This document shows, in pieces, positions 1-7,992 of a stretch of DNA of 64,000 nt (positions within the stretch are counted from its first letter, which is position 1; every line of letters starts with the position of its first letter). The DNA is from Streptomyces sp. HNM0575 (GTDB taxonomy: Bacteria > Actinomycetota > Actinomycetes > Streptomycetales > Streptomycetaceae). The DNA lies in assembly GCF_012726265.1 (NCBI RefSeq), contig NZ_JAASAG010000012.1, forward strand, positions 124,001-188,000, given 5' to 3'. Below the pieces are notes generated by a model that searched no databases, was not told the DNA's origin, and saw nothing but the letters and a program-made list of their open reading frames with translations. Position numbers and translations under genes: made by a program.

Positions 1-135
1 CGCGTCGGGCCAGTGGCGGGGGCGGTGGCGGTGGCCGCACCGGCGCCGGTCTTGGCGGGACCCGGCCAGCCCGGTCCTGTGCCTCGTGGGTCTACTGCCG
101 CCTCGGACCCGAACCGCCCCCGGGCCCCTGCCGAT

Positions 136-1959
136 TCAGCCCTGCGCGGCTTCTGCGGGCTGCGCGGGCCGCCGAACCTCGACCGTACGGAAGCGGTCGG
201 CGACGAACGCGCCGTCGCACAGCGCCGCGTTCGCCGCAGGGTTGCCACCCGAGCCGTGGAAGTCGGAGAACGCCGCGGTCTGGTTCACATAGACCCCACC
301 GGTGAGGTTGAGCGAGAGCTGGGCGCACTCGTCCAGGCAGGCCTCCTCGATCAGGCGCTCGGCGGCGGGCGACGTCGTGTACGCGCCGACCGTCATCGCA
401 CCCTTCTCCCGCACGGTCCGGCGCAGCAGCGCCACCGCGTCCGCGGTGGAGTCGACGGCGACGGCGAAGGAGACCGGCCCGAAGCACTCGGCGAAGCACA
501 CCGCCTCCGACTCCGGCTTGGCCGAGTCCAGCTTGACGATGACGGGCGTACGCACCGTGGCACCCGGGAAGTCGGGATGCTCCACCGACCTTGATTCCAG
601 GGCCACTTCGCCCGGCGAACCCGTCGAGCCCGCCGACTCGACGCGTGCGAGCACCTGGTCGCTGACGATGGCGCCCAGAATCGCGTTCGCCCGGGCGTCG
701 TCGCCGAGCAGCTTGCCGACGGCGGTGGCCAGATCGGCGACCACCTCGTCGTACGACTTCTCCCCGACGTCCGTGCTGATGCCGTCCCGCGGGATCAGCA
801 GATTCTGCGGCGTCGTACACATCTGGCCGCTGTAGAGCGAGAGCGAGAACGCGAGATTGCCGAGCATTCCCTTGTAGTCGTCGGTGGAGTCGACGATCAC
901 GGTGTTGACCCCCGCCTTCTCCGTGAAGACGCGGGCCTGGCGGGCGTGGGCCTCCAGCCAGTCGCCGAAGGCCGTCGAGCCCGTGTAGTCGACGATCCGG
1001 ATCTCCGGGCGGACGGCCAGCTCCTTCGCGATGCCCTCGCCCTCCCGCTCGGCGGCGAGCGCCACGAGATTCGCCTCGAAGCCCGCCTCGGTCAGCACCT
1101 CACGCGCGACGCGGACCGTCAGCGCCAGCGGCAGCACCGCACGCGGATGGGGCTTGACCAGCACCGGATTGCCGGTGGCGAGGGAGGCGAAGAAGCCCGG
1201 ATAGCCGTTCCACGTCGGGAAGGTGTTGCAGCCGATCAGCAGCGATACGCCGCGGCCCACGGGCGTGAACCGCTTGCCCAGCTCCAGCGGATCACGCTTG
1301 CCCTGCGGCTTGGACCAGTCGGCCGCCTCCGGGGTGCGGACCTGCTCGGCGTAGGCATACGCCACCGCCTCCATGCCGCGGTCCTGCGCATGCGGGCCGC
1401 CGGCCTGGAGCGCCATCATGAAGGCCTGCCCGCTGGTGTGCATCACCGCATGGGCGAACTCGTGCGTGCGGGCGCTGATACGGGCCAGGATCTCCAGGCA
1501 CACCGCCGCCCGCGCCTCCGGCCCCGCGTCGCGCCACGCGGGCATCGCCTTGCGCATCTCGGGGAGCAGCAGATCCAGGTCGGGGCGCGGATACTCGATG
1601 CCCATCTCCAGCCCGTACGGCGAGACCTCGGTCGCGGCCCAGCCGCCCTCCGGACCCGCCGTGCCCGGCTGGCCCTCGATCTCGAAGCGGCCGCCGCGCA
1701 GCGCGTCGAACGCGGCCTGGCCCTGCCCGGCGCTCAGGGAACCGGCCACTCCCGAATCCTCCCCGTAAGCCTTGGGGTGCTCGGGGTGCGGCGACCAGAA
1801 CTCCCGGGTGCGGATCGCCTCCAGCGCACGGTCGAGCGTGGGCCGGTGCTTCTCGATCAGCCGGGCCGCGGGAAGCTCGGCGGCTGCGGACGCGGTGGCC
1901 GGCGCGCTCGCCGACGGCGTCGCCGGGGTGCTCGCGGACGGGGTCACGGGTGCGGTCAC
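136..1959 (-). CDS. paaN: Phenylacetic acid degradation aldehyde dehydrogenase PaaN
   Basis: Aldehyde dehydrogenase-superfamily enzyme of the aerobic phenylacetyl-CoA route, thought to oxidise the ring-opened semialdehyde. The 607-aa product carries the ALDH cysteine loop SGQMCTTPQN (Cys381) and an upstream glutamate in FTEKAGVN (Glu347). It matches the long PaaN form rather than the PaaZ fusion with a hydratase domain. The GTG at 1959 is chosen because GAGGAG sits about 11 nt upstream and the Ala/Ser/Thr-rich first 30 residues lead directly into the conserved part; the open frame runs much further upstream without conserved sequence. It diverges from a tetR gene, and a palindrome shared with paaA lies between them. 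Confidence 0.9.
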   Translation of the reverse strand: MTAPVTPSASTPATPSASAPATASAAAELPAARLIEKHRPTLDRALEAIRTREFWSPHPEHPKAYGEDSGVAGSLSAGQGQAAFDALRGGRFEIEGQPGTAGPEGGWAATEVSPYGLEMGIEYPRPDLDLLLPEMRKAMPAWRDAGPEARAAVCLEILARISARTHEFAHAVMHTSGQAFMMALQAGGPHAQDRGMEAVAYAYAEQVRTPEAADWSKPQGKRDPLELGKRFTPVGRGVSLLIGCNTFPTWNGYPGFFASLATGNPVLVKPHPRAVLPLALTVRVAREVLTEAGFEANLVALAAEREGEGIAKELAVRPEIRIVDYTGSTAFGDWLEAHARQARVFTEKAGVNTVIVDSTDDYKGMLGNLAFSLSLYSGQMCTTPQNLLIPRDGISTDVGEKSYDEVVADLATAVGKLLGDDARANAILGAIVSDQVLARVESAGSTGSPGEVALESRSVEHPDFPGATVRTPVIVKLDSAKPESEAVCFAECFGPVSFAVAVDSTADAVALLRRTVREKGAMTVGAYTTSPAAERLIEEACLDECAQLSLNLTGGVYVNQTAAFSDFHGSGGNPAANAALCDGAFVADRFRTVEVRRPAQPAEAAQG

Positions 1960-2116
1960 GGAAGACCAACTCCTCGTCGGGCCGGTGGCATGGGTGGCTG
2001 GCTGGCGCTGCTGCGTGCTGCGTGCTGCGTCGCGCGCACGGCCCGCACCGGCCGCAGACGCCGGCCCTGAGCGGCCGCACGGGCTGTCGGTCCCGCAGCG
2101 ACAGGTAGATACTGCT

Positions 2117-2134
2117 ACCGAACGATCGGTCGGT
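2117..2134. promoter_or_regulatory. Candidate PaaR/TetR operator between paaN and tetR
   Basis: ACCGAACGATCGGTCGGT is an 18-bp near-palindrome (8 of 9 pairs match). It also contains ACCGNNCGNNCGGT, which resembles the PaaR box described for corynebacteria as I recall it. The identical 18-mer lies in front of paaA at 19767-19784. It is 20 nt upstream of the tetR start and in the leader of divergent paaN, so it could serve both genes. Confidence 0.75.
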
Positions 2135-2154
2135 GCAAGGGGGACGGTGAGCCT

Positions 2155-2775
2155 GTGGACAACGCGGATAGCATCGGCCGCATGCCGGTCAAGCGCGACA
2201 CCTACACGCCCGATTCGCTGCTGAAAGTCGCCGTGGAGGTGTTCATCGAGCGCGGTTACGACGGCACGTCGATGGAGCATCTCTCGCAGGCCGCCGGCAT
2301 CTCGAAATCGTCGATCTACCACCACGTGCGCGGCAAGGAGGAGCTGCTGCGCCGCGCGATAAGCCGCGCCCTCAGCGGGCTCTTCGGAGTGCTCGACGAG
2401 CCGCGGGCGCGCGAGGGCCGCGCCATCGACCGGCTCGAGCACGTCACCCGGCGCACGGTCGAGGTACTGATGTCGGAGCTGCCGTACGTGACGCTGCTGC
2501 TGCGCGTGCGCGGCAACACGGACACCGAGCGCTGGGCGATGGCCCGCCGCCGCGAGTTCGACCAGCGGGTCTCGGAGCTGCTGAAGCAGGCCGTGGCGGA
2601 CGGCGACCTGCGGGCGGACGTCGACGTGCGGCTCGCGACCAGGCTGCTCTTCGGGATGATCAACTCCATCGTCGAGTGGTACCGGCCGTCGCGTGCGGGG
2701 CGCGGCGGCGCGGCCACCAGCGACGAGGTCGCCGAGGCCGTCGTGCGCACGGCCTTCGCGGGCCTGCGCAACTGA
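2155..2775 (+). CDS. TetR-family regulator, likely PaaR-type
   Basis: A 206-aa TetR regulator with the N-terminal helix-turn-helix at about residues 20-65 (GISKSSIYHHVRGKEELL) and an all-helical ligand domain behind it. The GTG at 2155 has AAGGGGGA about 10 nt upstream; ATG 2182 is an in-frame alternative. The gene diverges from paaN, and a palindrome 20 nt ahead of its start recurs upstream of paaA and, in shorter form, upstream of bkdA. By analogy with corynebacterial PaaR it is inferred to repress phenylacetate genes and respond to an acyl-CoA, but the ligand cannot be read from sequence. Confidence 0.85.
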   Translation: MDNADSIGRMPVKRDTYTPDSLLKVAVEVFIERGYDGTSMEHLSQAAGISKSSIYHHVRGKEELLRRAISRALSGLFGVLDEPRAREGRAIDRLEHVTRRTVEVLMSELPYVTLLLRVRGNTDTERWAMARRREFDQRVSELLKQAVADGDLRADVDVRLATRLLFGMINSIVEWYRPSRAGRGGAATSDEVAEAVVRTAFAGLRN

Positions 2776-2783
2776 TCCACTCC

Positions 2784-2802
2784 CCGGACCTCTTCTGTCC
2801 GG
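2784..2802. terminator. Weak hairpin between convergent tetR and flavoenzyme gene
   Basis: A 6-bp perfect stem (CCGGAC/GTCCGG) with a 7-nt loop lies just after the tetR stop and is followed by short direct repeats of tcgctgtcccg. It is a modest candidate terminator between convergent genes. Confidence 0.35.
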
Positions 2803-2881
2803 TCGCTGTCCCGTCGCTGTCCCGTCGCCGCCCCTCCGCTGCACCCGCTTTCCCGCCCCGTACCGGCCCGCCCGTACCGGC

Positions 2882-4645
2882 TCAGCCGCCGGCCTCGCCC
2901 CCGCTCGCGTCGAAAAGCACGCCCGGGTTGAGGATCCCGCTCGGGTCGAGCGCCGACTTGGCGGCCCGCAGCGCCAGCGCGAAGGGCTCCGGACGCTGCC
3001 GGTCGTAGCCGGGCCGGTGGTCCCTGCCGACGGCGTGATGGTGGGTGACGGTGGCGCCGTGCCGTGCGAGCACCTCCATCGCGGCGCTCTTGATCTCGTC
3101 CCACATGGCGGCCTCCTGCCCGCGGCGTCCGGCGGCGATCACCGTGAAGTACGGGGCCGCGCCGTCCGGATACACGTGCGTCAGGCGGCAGTTGACGAGT
3201 CCCGGACCGCCGGTGATCTCCTCGACGGCGGCGCCGATTCCGGTGCGTACGGCGTCGTGGAGCGCGGTGAACCGGTCCCAGGTGCAGGCCGTCTCGAAGG
3301 TCTCGGTGATGGCGCTCATCCGCGCCAGGCCGTCCCGCATGTACGGCATGCGCAGGAAGGCCGACCGCCAGGCGCCGACGGCCTCGTCACCGGAATCCGC
3401 GGAACCCCCGGAGCCCCCGGAGGCGACACCGCCACCGGAGCCCCCGCCGCTCCCGCCGCTCCCGTCGCCCTGCCCCGGCACGAAGCCGCCGTGGTCCGCG
3501 GCCAGCGCGCAGAGCTCCGCGAGCTGCCCGTCCACGGGCCGGTGCGCCGACTCAACGCCCAGCACGAGCACGCTCTCCCCGTCGTGTGCCGCTCCCGCGA
3601 GAGCCGCCTCGCCGGGGTCGAGCAGCCGGCAGTTGGCCGGGTGGAGCCCGGACTGCGAGACGGCACGCACGGCCTCCACCGCGTCCGCGAATCCCGTGAA
3701 GCGCACGGCCGCCGACGCCTTGTGCACGGGACGGTCCTGGAGCCGCATCCACGCCTCGGTGATCACGCCCAGCGTCCCCTCGGAGCCGAGGAAGAGCCGG
3801 TCGGGGGACGGGCCCGCGCCCGATCCCGGCAGCCGCCACGACTCGGAGGTCCCGGCCGGGGTGACCACGCGCATCGACTCGACGAGGTCGTCGATGCGGG
3901 TGTGCAGCGTCGCGTAGTGGCCGCCGGCGCGGGTGGCCAGCCAGCCGCCCAGCGTGGAGAACTCGAAGCTCTGCGGGAAGTGCCGCAGCGTCATCCCGGC
4001 GCCGTGCTCACGCAGCTGGCCCTCCAGCGCAGGCCCGAACACACCGGCCTGGATGCGGGCCGCCCTGCTGACGGTGTCCACCTCCAGCACGCGGTCCATG
4101 GCGGACATGTCGAGCGTGAGGACGCCCGCGTGGTCGCCGCCGCGGTATTCGACTCCGCCGACGACGGAGCTTCCGCCGCCGTACGGGATCGCGGCGACGT
4201 TCCGCGCGGCCGCCCAGTCGAGCAGATCCACCAGCTCCGCCTCGGTGCCGGGGAAGGCGACCAGGTCGGGGGCGGCGGAGAGGTCGCCGTGCAGGGCGCG
4301 TACGACGTCGCGGTACGCCTTGCCGTACGTGTGGGCGGCCCGGTCCGCCGGGCCGTCCGAGACCAGATGCGCGAGCGCGGCGGGCGGCTCGACGCGGGGC
4401 CGCGGCAGGTCGATCGCGGCGAGGTCGGGGACCGGCAGCGGTTCGGACGGCAGACCGGGGAACAGGGCGGCGAGGGCGGTGCACTCGCTGTCGGGAAGCG
4501 CCTCTTCGGTACGTCCCCAGCCCCACCAGGACCTGCCGGTACCGGTACCGGTGCCACCGCCGGTACCCGTACGGCTCCCGGTGCCGGTACCGGTACGGCC
4601 GCCGGTGCCGCTGTCGTTGCGCGTGCCCTGCCGCTTAGCCGCCAT
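2882..4645 (-). CDS. FAD-binding oxidoreductase resembling alkyl-DHAP synthase
   Basis: A 587-aa FAD-linked oxidase of the VAO/PCMH fold. Residues 39-44 read SWWGWG and the flavin-binding loop PYGGGSSVVGG is at 154-164, both typical of the alkyldihydroxyacetonephosphate synthase branch that makes ether-lipid precursors in eukaryotes. The C-terminal half matches the FAD-oxidase cap domain in layout. The first 37 residues are a Gly-Thr low-complexity tail encoded by ggtacc-like repeats. ATG 4645 has GAGGGG upstream. Actinobacterial members usually have no proven substrate; another D-2-hydroxyacid or lipid substrate is possible. A poly-Gly/Ser insert lies near residues 385-405. Confidence 0.8.
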   Translation of the reverse strand: MAAKRQGTRNDSGTGGRTGTGTGSRTGTGGGTGTGTGRSWWGWGRTEEALPDSECTALAALFPGLPSEPLPVPDLAAIDLPRPRVEPPAALAHLVSDGPADRAAHTYGKAYRDVVRALHGDLSAAPDLVAFPGTEAELVDLLDWAAARNVAAIPYGGGSSVVGGVEYRGGDHAGVLTLDMSAMDRVLEVDTVSRAARIQAGVFGPALEGQLREHGAGMTLRHFPQSFEFSTLGGWLATRAGGHYATLHTRIDDLVESMRVVTPAGTSESWRLPGSGAGPSPDRLFLGSEGTLGVITEAWMRLQDRPVHKASAAVRFTGFADAVEAVRAVSQSGLHPANCRLLDPGEAALAGAAHDGESVLVLGVESAHRPVDGQLAELCALAADHGGFVPGQGDGSGGSGGGSGGGVASGGSGGSADSGDEAVGAWRSAFLRMPYMRDGLARMSAITETFETACTWDRFTALHDAVRTGIGAAVEEITGGPGLVNCRLTHVYPDGAAPYFTVIAAGRRGQEAAMWDEIKSAAMEVLARHGATVTHHHAVGRDHRPGYDRQRPEPFALALRAAKSALDPSGILNPGVLFDASGGEAGG

Positions 4646-4739
4646 GTGGAACCCCTCGTGCCGGTCGCGTGCGGGTGTGCGTCGAGGTGTGGCGGCGGGT
4701 GCGCACGTCTCCTCGCGCCCGCGGCCGTGACCCGTACCG

Positions 4740-5345
4740 TCAGATGTCCGGTTCGAGATGGGTCTCCTCGAAGACCAGCAGCGTACGGGTGCTGATCACC
4801 TCCGGGATCGACTGGATCCTCGTGAGGACGAGGTCGCGCAGCGATCTGTTGTCCGCGGTGTGCACCAGCAGCAGCACGTCGAAGTCGCCGCTGACCAGCG
4901 CCATATGAGCGGCACCGGGCAGTTGCAGCAGCTTCTCGCGGACGCTGCGCCAGGAGTCCTGGACGATCTTGAGCGTGATGTAGGCGGACGCCCCCTGCCC
5001 CGCCCGTTCCTCGTCGATGCGCGCGCTGAAGCCACGTATGACGCCGTCGTCGACGAGCCGGTTGATGCGGGCGTACGCGTTGGCGCGGGAGATGTGGACC
5101 TGCTCGGCCAGGGCGCGCACCGACATCCGGCCGTCCGAACGCAGCAGCCGCAGGATGTCCCTGTCGACGGGGTCGAGCTCGCGGGCCGGCGGACGGTGGT
5201 CCAGGGCCGCGGAGTCCGGTCCGTGATCCGCTCGCGGAGCCGGTCCGCGATCACCTCGGGGAGCCGTCCGCGGCGCCGTTCCGGCCCCCTCGGCGCCCGG
5301 GCCGCCGGACGCACCGGACGAATCGGCAATCTGTCCGTCCGGCAT
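4740..5345 (-). CDS. bkdR: Lrp/AsnC-family regulator BkdR
   Basis: A 201-aa feast/famine regulator. After a disordered Pro/Gly/Ala-rich head of about 55 residues come the winged helix (DPVDRDILRLL, then ISRANAYARINRL) and the C-terminal RAM ligand domain. BkdR of S. coelicolor sits beside and regulates branched-chain dehydrogenase genes; the same divergent arrangement with bkdA is seen here. ATG 5345 is preferred because GGAGGGGAGG lies 8-16 nt upstream. The open frame continues to 5540, but that stretch has no Lrp homology and overlaps a large hairpin. Probable effectors are branched-chain amino or oxo acids. Confidence 0.9.
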   Translation of the reverse strand: MPDGQIADSSGASGGPGAEGAGTAPRTAPRGDRGPAPRADHGPDSAALDHRPPARELDPVDRDILRLLRSDGRMSVRALAEQVHISRANAYARINRLVDDGVIRGFSARIDEERAGQGASAYITLKIVQDSWRSVREKLLQLPGAAHMALVSGDFDVLLLVHTADNRSLRDLVLTRIQSIPEVISTRTLLVFEETHLEPDI

Positions 5346-5446
5346 GCCCTGGCGCCTCCCCTCCTTGGACGTCTTGCTCCCATCGAACGCACGATCCCTC
5401 AACTTGTCCACAGGCTCTCGCCGCCTGTAGCCAAACTGTGCTGGCA

Positions 5447-5460
5447 ACCGAACAATCGGT
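5447..5460. promoter_or_regulatory. Third ACCG-N6-CGGT box, bkdR-bkdA intergenic
   Basis: ACCGAACAATCGGT differs from the inner 14 bases of the paaN and paaA operators at one position. It sits 102 nt upstream of the bkdR start and 172 nt upstream of bkdA. A 6-bp inverted repeat (ACAGGC/GCCTGT, 5410-5428) lies next to it and could be a BkdR contact site. Confidence 0.6.
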
Positions 5461-5493
5461 AGGGGAGCACGCCAATCGGCTCCACGCCCATCG

Positions 5494-5525
5494 GGGCCTG
5501 TCCGGGACGACTCCCGGACAGGCCC
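5494..5525. promoter_or_regulatory. Perfect 13-bp hairpin in the bkdA leader region
   Basis: GGGCCTGTCCGGG (5494-5506) pairs perfectly with 5513-5525 around a 6-nt loop, 108 nt upstream of bkdA. No T-run follows. It could terminate or attenuate transcripts entering bkdA, or insulate the divergent bkdR promoter. Confidence 0.6.
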
Positions 5526-5632
5526 TGGAGCGCACTGCACCGCCCCGGCGAACCGAAGCGACCCCGACCCGTAGACCGACCTTCAGCGCAGTCCGCAATC
5601 CGACCCGCAGCCCCACGAGTGAGGTGCTCACC

Positions 5633-6868
5633 ATGACGGTTCTCGAGCAGTCCGGTGCCTACCACCTCGCACCGCCCCCGGCCTGGCGACCCCGCCGCGA
5701 CCCCGCTCCGCTCCTCCCCGACCGGGAGCCGTTCCGGCTGCTCGGCACCGGCGCGGAGCTGGACGGCGCACTGCTCCGCGAGCTGTACGGGCACCTGGTG
5801 CGCGGCCGCCGCTTCAACGAGCAGGCGACGGCGCTCACCAAGCAGGGCCGTCTCGCCGTCTATCCGTCCTCCACGGGCCAGGAGGCCGCCGAGGTCGGCG
5901 CGGCGCTGGCCCTCCGCGAGCAGGACTGGCTCTTCCCCAGCTACCGGGACACCCTCGCGGCCGTCGCCCGCGGCCTCGACCCGGTGGCCGTGCTGTCGCT
6001 GCTCCGCGGCGACTGGCACAGCGGGTACGACCCGCGCGCGACCCGAGTCGCCCCCCTCAGCACTCCGCTGGCCACCCAGCTGCCGCACGCGGTGGGCCTG
6101 GCGCACGCGGCCCGCCTCAAGGGCGACGACGTCGTCGCGCTCGCGATGGTTGGCGACGGCGGCACCAGCGAAGGCGACTTCCACGAGGCCCTCAACTTCG
6201 CCGCCGTGTGGCAGGCCCCGGTGGTCTTCCTCGTGCAGAACAACGGCTTCGCGATCTCCGTGCCGCTGGCGAAGCAGACCGCGGCGCCGTCCCTCGCGCA
6301 CAAGGCCGTGGGTTACGGCATGCCTGGCCGCCTCGTCGACGGAAACGACGCGGCCGCCGTGCACCGCGTGCTCTCGGACGCCGTCGAGCGTGCCCGCGGG
6401 GGCGAGGGCCCGACCCTGGTGGAGGCGGTGACGTACCGCCTGGACGCGCACACCAACGCCGACGACGCCACGCGCTACCGGGAGGCCGCCGAAGTCGACG
6501 AGTGGCGCGAGCACGACCCGGTCGCGCTGACGGAGCGGGAGCTGCGCGCTCGCGGGCTCCTGGACGACGAGGGCGTACGGCAGGCCCGCGAGGAGGCCGA
6601 ACGAATGGCGGGCGACCTTCGCGAACGCATGCACCGGGAGCCGGAGTTGCACCCCATGGACCTCTTCGACCACGTCTTCGCCCACCGGACGGCGCAGCTG
6701 CACCAGCAGGCGGAGATGCTGCGCGCCGAGCTCGACGCCGCCGAGGCGGAGGGGACCGCGGCGGAGGGGACCACGGCGGAGGGGACCACGGCGGAGGGGA
6801 CCGCGGCGCCCGTCGAGCGGAACGCTCACGGCCGGGCGCACTCCGGCCGCCAGGGGAGCCAGAAATGA
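5633..6868 (+). CDS. bkdA: Branched-chain 2-oxoacid dehydrogenase E1 alpha subunit
   Basis: Thiamine-diphosphate-binding E1 alpha subunit of the complex that converts valine-, leucine- and isoleucine-derived 2-oxoacids to acyl-CoA starters, used in branched fatty acid and polyketide synthesis. The TPP motif runs from GDG (174-176) to NN (203-204). The 411-aa start at ATG 5633 follows GAGGTG and gives the usual family length; the open frame to 5438 is leader DNA. The tail contains four EGT(A/T)A repeats from a 15-bp tandem repeat (about 6748-6807). Its stop overlaps the bkdB start (ATGA). Confidence 0.93.
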   Translation: MTVLEQSGAYHLAPPPAWRPRRDPAPLLPDREPFRLLGTGAELDGALLRELYGHLVRGRRFNEQATALTKQGRLAVYPSSTGQEAAEVGAALALREQDWLFPSYRDTLAAVARGLDPVAVLSLLRGDWHSGYDPRATRVAPLSTPLATQLPHAVGLAHAARLKGDDVVALAMVGDGGTSEGDFHEALNFAAVWQAPVVFLVQNNGFAISVPLAKQTAAPSLAHKAVGYGMPGRLVDGNDAAAVHRVLSDAVERARGGEGPTLVEAVTYRLDAHTNADDATRYREAAEVDEWREHDPVALTERELRARGLLDDEGVRQAREEAERMAGDLRERMHREPELHPMDLFDHVFAHRTAQLHQQAEMLRAELDAAEAEGTAAEGTTAEGTTAEGTAAPVERNAHGRAHSGRQGSQK

Positions 6869-7992
6869 GCACGGTGACGAGCACGTCGTCGGAGCCGGGC
6901 GCACAGCCGCCCCGTGAGCCCGTACGCAAGCAGTCCACGATGGCGCAGGCGCTCAACCGCGCGCTGCGCGACTCCCTGGCGGCCGACCCGTCCGTGCACG
7001 TCTTCGGTGAGGACGTCGGCACCCTCGGCGGTGTCTTCCGCGTCACGGACGGGCTGACGAAGGAGTTCGGCGAGGACCGCTGCACCGACACCCCCCTCGC
7101 GGAGGCGGGCATCCTCGGCACGGCGGTCGGCATGGCCATGTACGGCATGCGGCCCGTGGTGGAGATGCAGTTCGACGCCTTCGCGTACCCGGGGTTCGAG
7201 CAGCTCGTCTCGCACATCTCGCGGATGCGCAACCGCACGCGCGGCGCACTGCCCATGCCGCTCACGGTCCGCGTGCCCTACGGCGGCGGCATCGGCGGCG
7301 TCGAGCACCACAGCGACTCCTCCGAGGCGTACTACATGGCCACGCCCGGCCTGCACGTCGTCACTCCGGCGACGGTCGCCGACGCGTACGGGCTGCTGCG
7401 CCGCTCCATCGAGAGCGACGACCCGGTGATCTTCCTGGAGCCCAAGCGGCTGTACTGGGCGAAGGACCACTGGTCGCCCGAGCAGCCGGAGGAGGTCCCG
7501 GAGATCGGCCGCGCGGTCGTCCGCCGCCCCGGCACCTCGGCGACGCTCGTCACGTACGGGCCGTCCCTGCCCGTCTGCATGGAGGCCGCGGAGGCGGCGG
7601 CGCGCGACGAGGGCCTGGAGCTGGAGGTGGTGGACCTGCGGTCGCTGGTGCCGTTCGACGAGGAGACGGTGGCGGCGTCCGTACGGCGCACGGGGCGGGC
7701 CGTCGTCGTGCACGAGTCGGCGGGCTTCGCCGGGCCGGGCGCGGAGCTGGCGGCGCGGCTGAGCGAACGCTGCTTCCACCACCTGGAGGCGCCGGTGCTG
7801 CGGGTCTCCGGGTTCGACATCCCGTATCCGCCGCCGATGCTGGAGAAGCACCATCTGCCGGACGTGGACAGGGTGCTCGACGCCGTCGCACGCCTCCAGT
7901 GGGAGAGCGAGTGGCGGGCCACGGACGCCGGAGGGTCGGTCACCGGAGGAACGGCCGCCGGAGGAACGGTCTCCGGGGGAGGGGTCAACTGA
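6865..7992 (+). CDS. bkdB: Branched-chain 2-oxoacid dehydrogenase E1 beta subunit
   Basis: A 375-aa transketolase-fold beta subunit that pairs with BkdA to form the decarboxylating E1. Visible signatures are VFGEDVGTLGGVFRVTDGL near the N-terminus, EMQFDAFAYPGFEQLVSH, and the C-terminal transketolase domain ending in PYPPPMLEKHHLPD. ATG 6865 overlaps the bkdA stop by 4 nt and the gene ends in a TGATG overlap with bkdC, so all three are probably translationally coupled. The last 18 residues are a Gly-Gly-Thr-Val repeat absent from typical family members. Confidence 0.93.
   Translation: MSTVTSTSSEPGAQPPREPVRKQSTMAQALNRALRDSLAADPSVHVFGEDVGTLGGVFRVTDGLTKEFGEDRCTDTPLAEAGILGTAVGMAMYGMRPVVEMQFDAFAYPGFEQLVSHISRMRNRTRGALPMPLTVRVPYGGGIGGVEHHSDSSEAYYMATPGLHVVTPATVADAYGLLRRSIESDDPVIFLEPKRLYWAKDHWSPEQPEEVPEIGRAVVRRPGTSATLVTYGPSLPVCMEAAEAAARDEGLELEVVDLRSLVPFDEETVAASVRRTGRAVVVHESAGFAGPGAELAARLSERCFHHLEAPVLRVSGFDIPYPPPMLEKHHLPDVDRVLDAVARLQWESEWRATDAGGSVTGGTAAGGTVSGGGVN

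Noticed and set aside
5346..5540. N-terminal extension of bkdR
   Set aside because: The frame is open but has no Lrp-family similarity, covers a perfect 13-bp hairpin, and ATG 5345 has a strong ribosome site.
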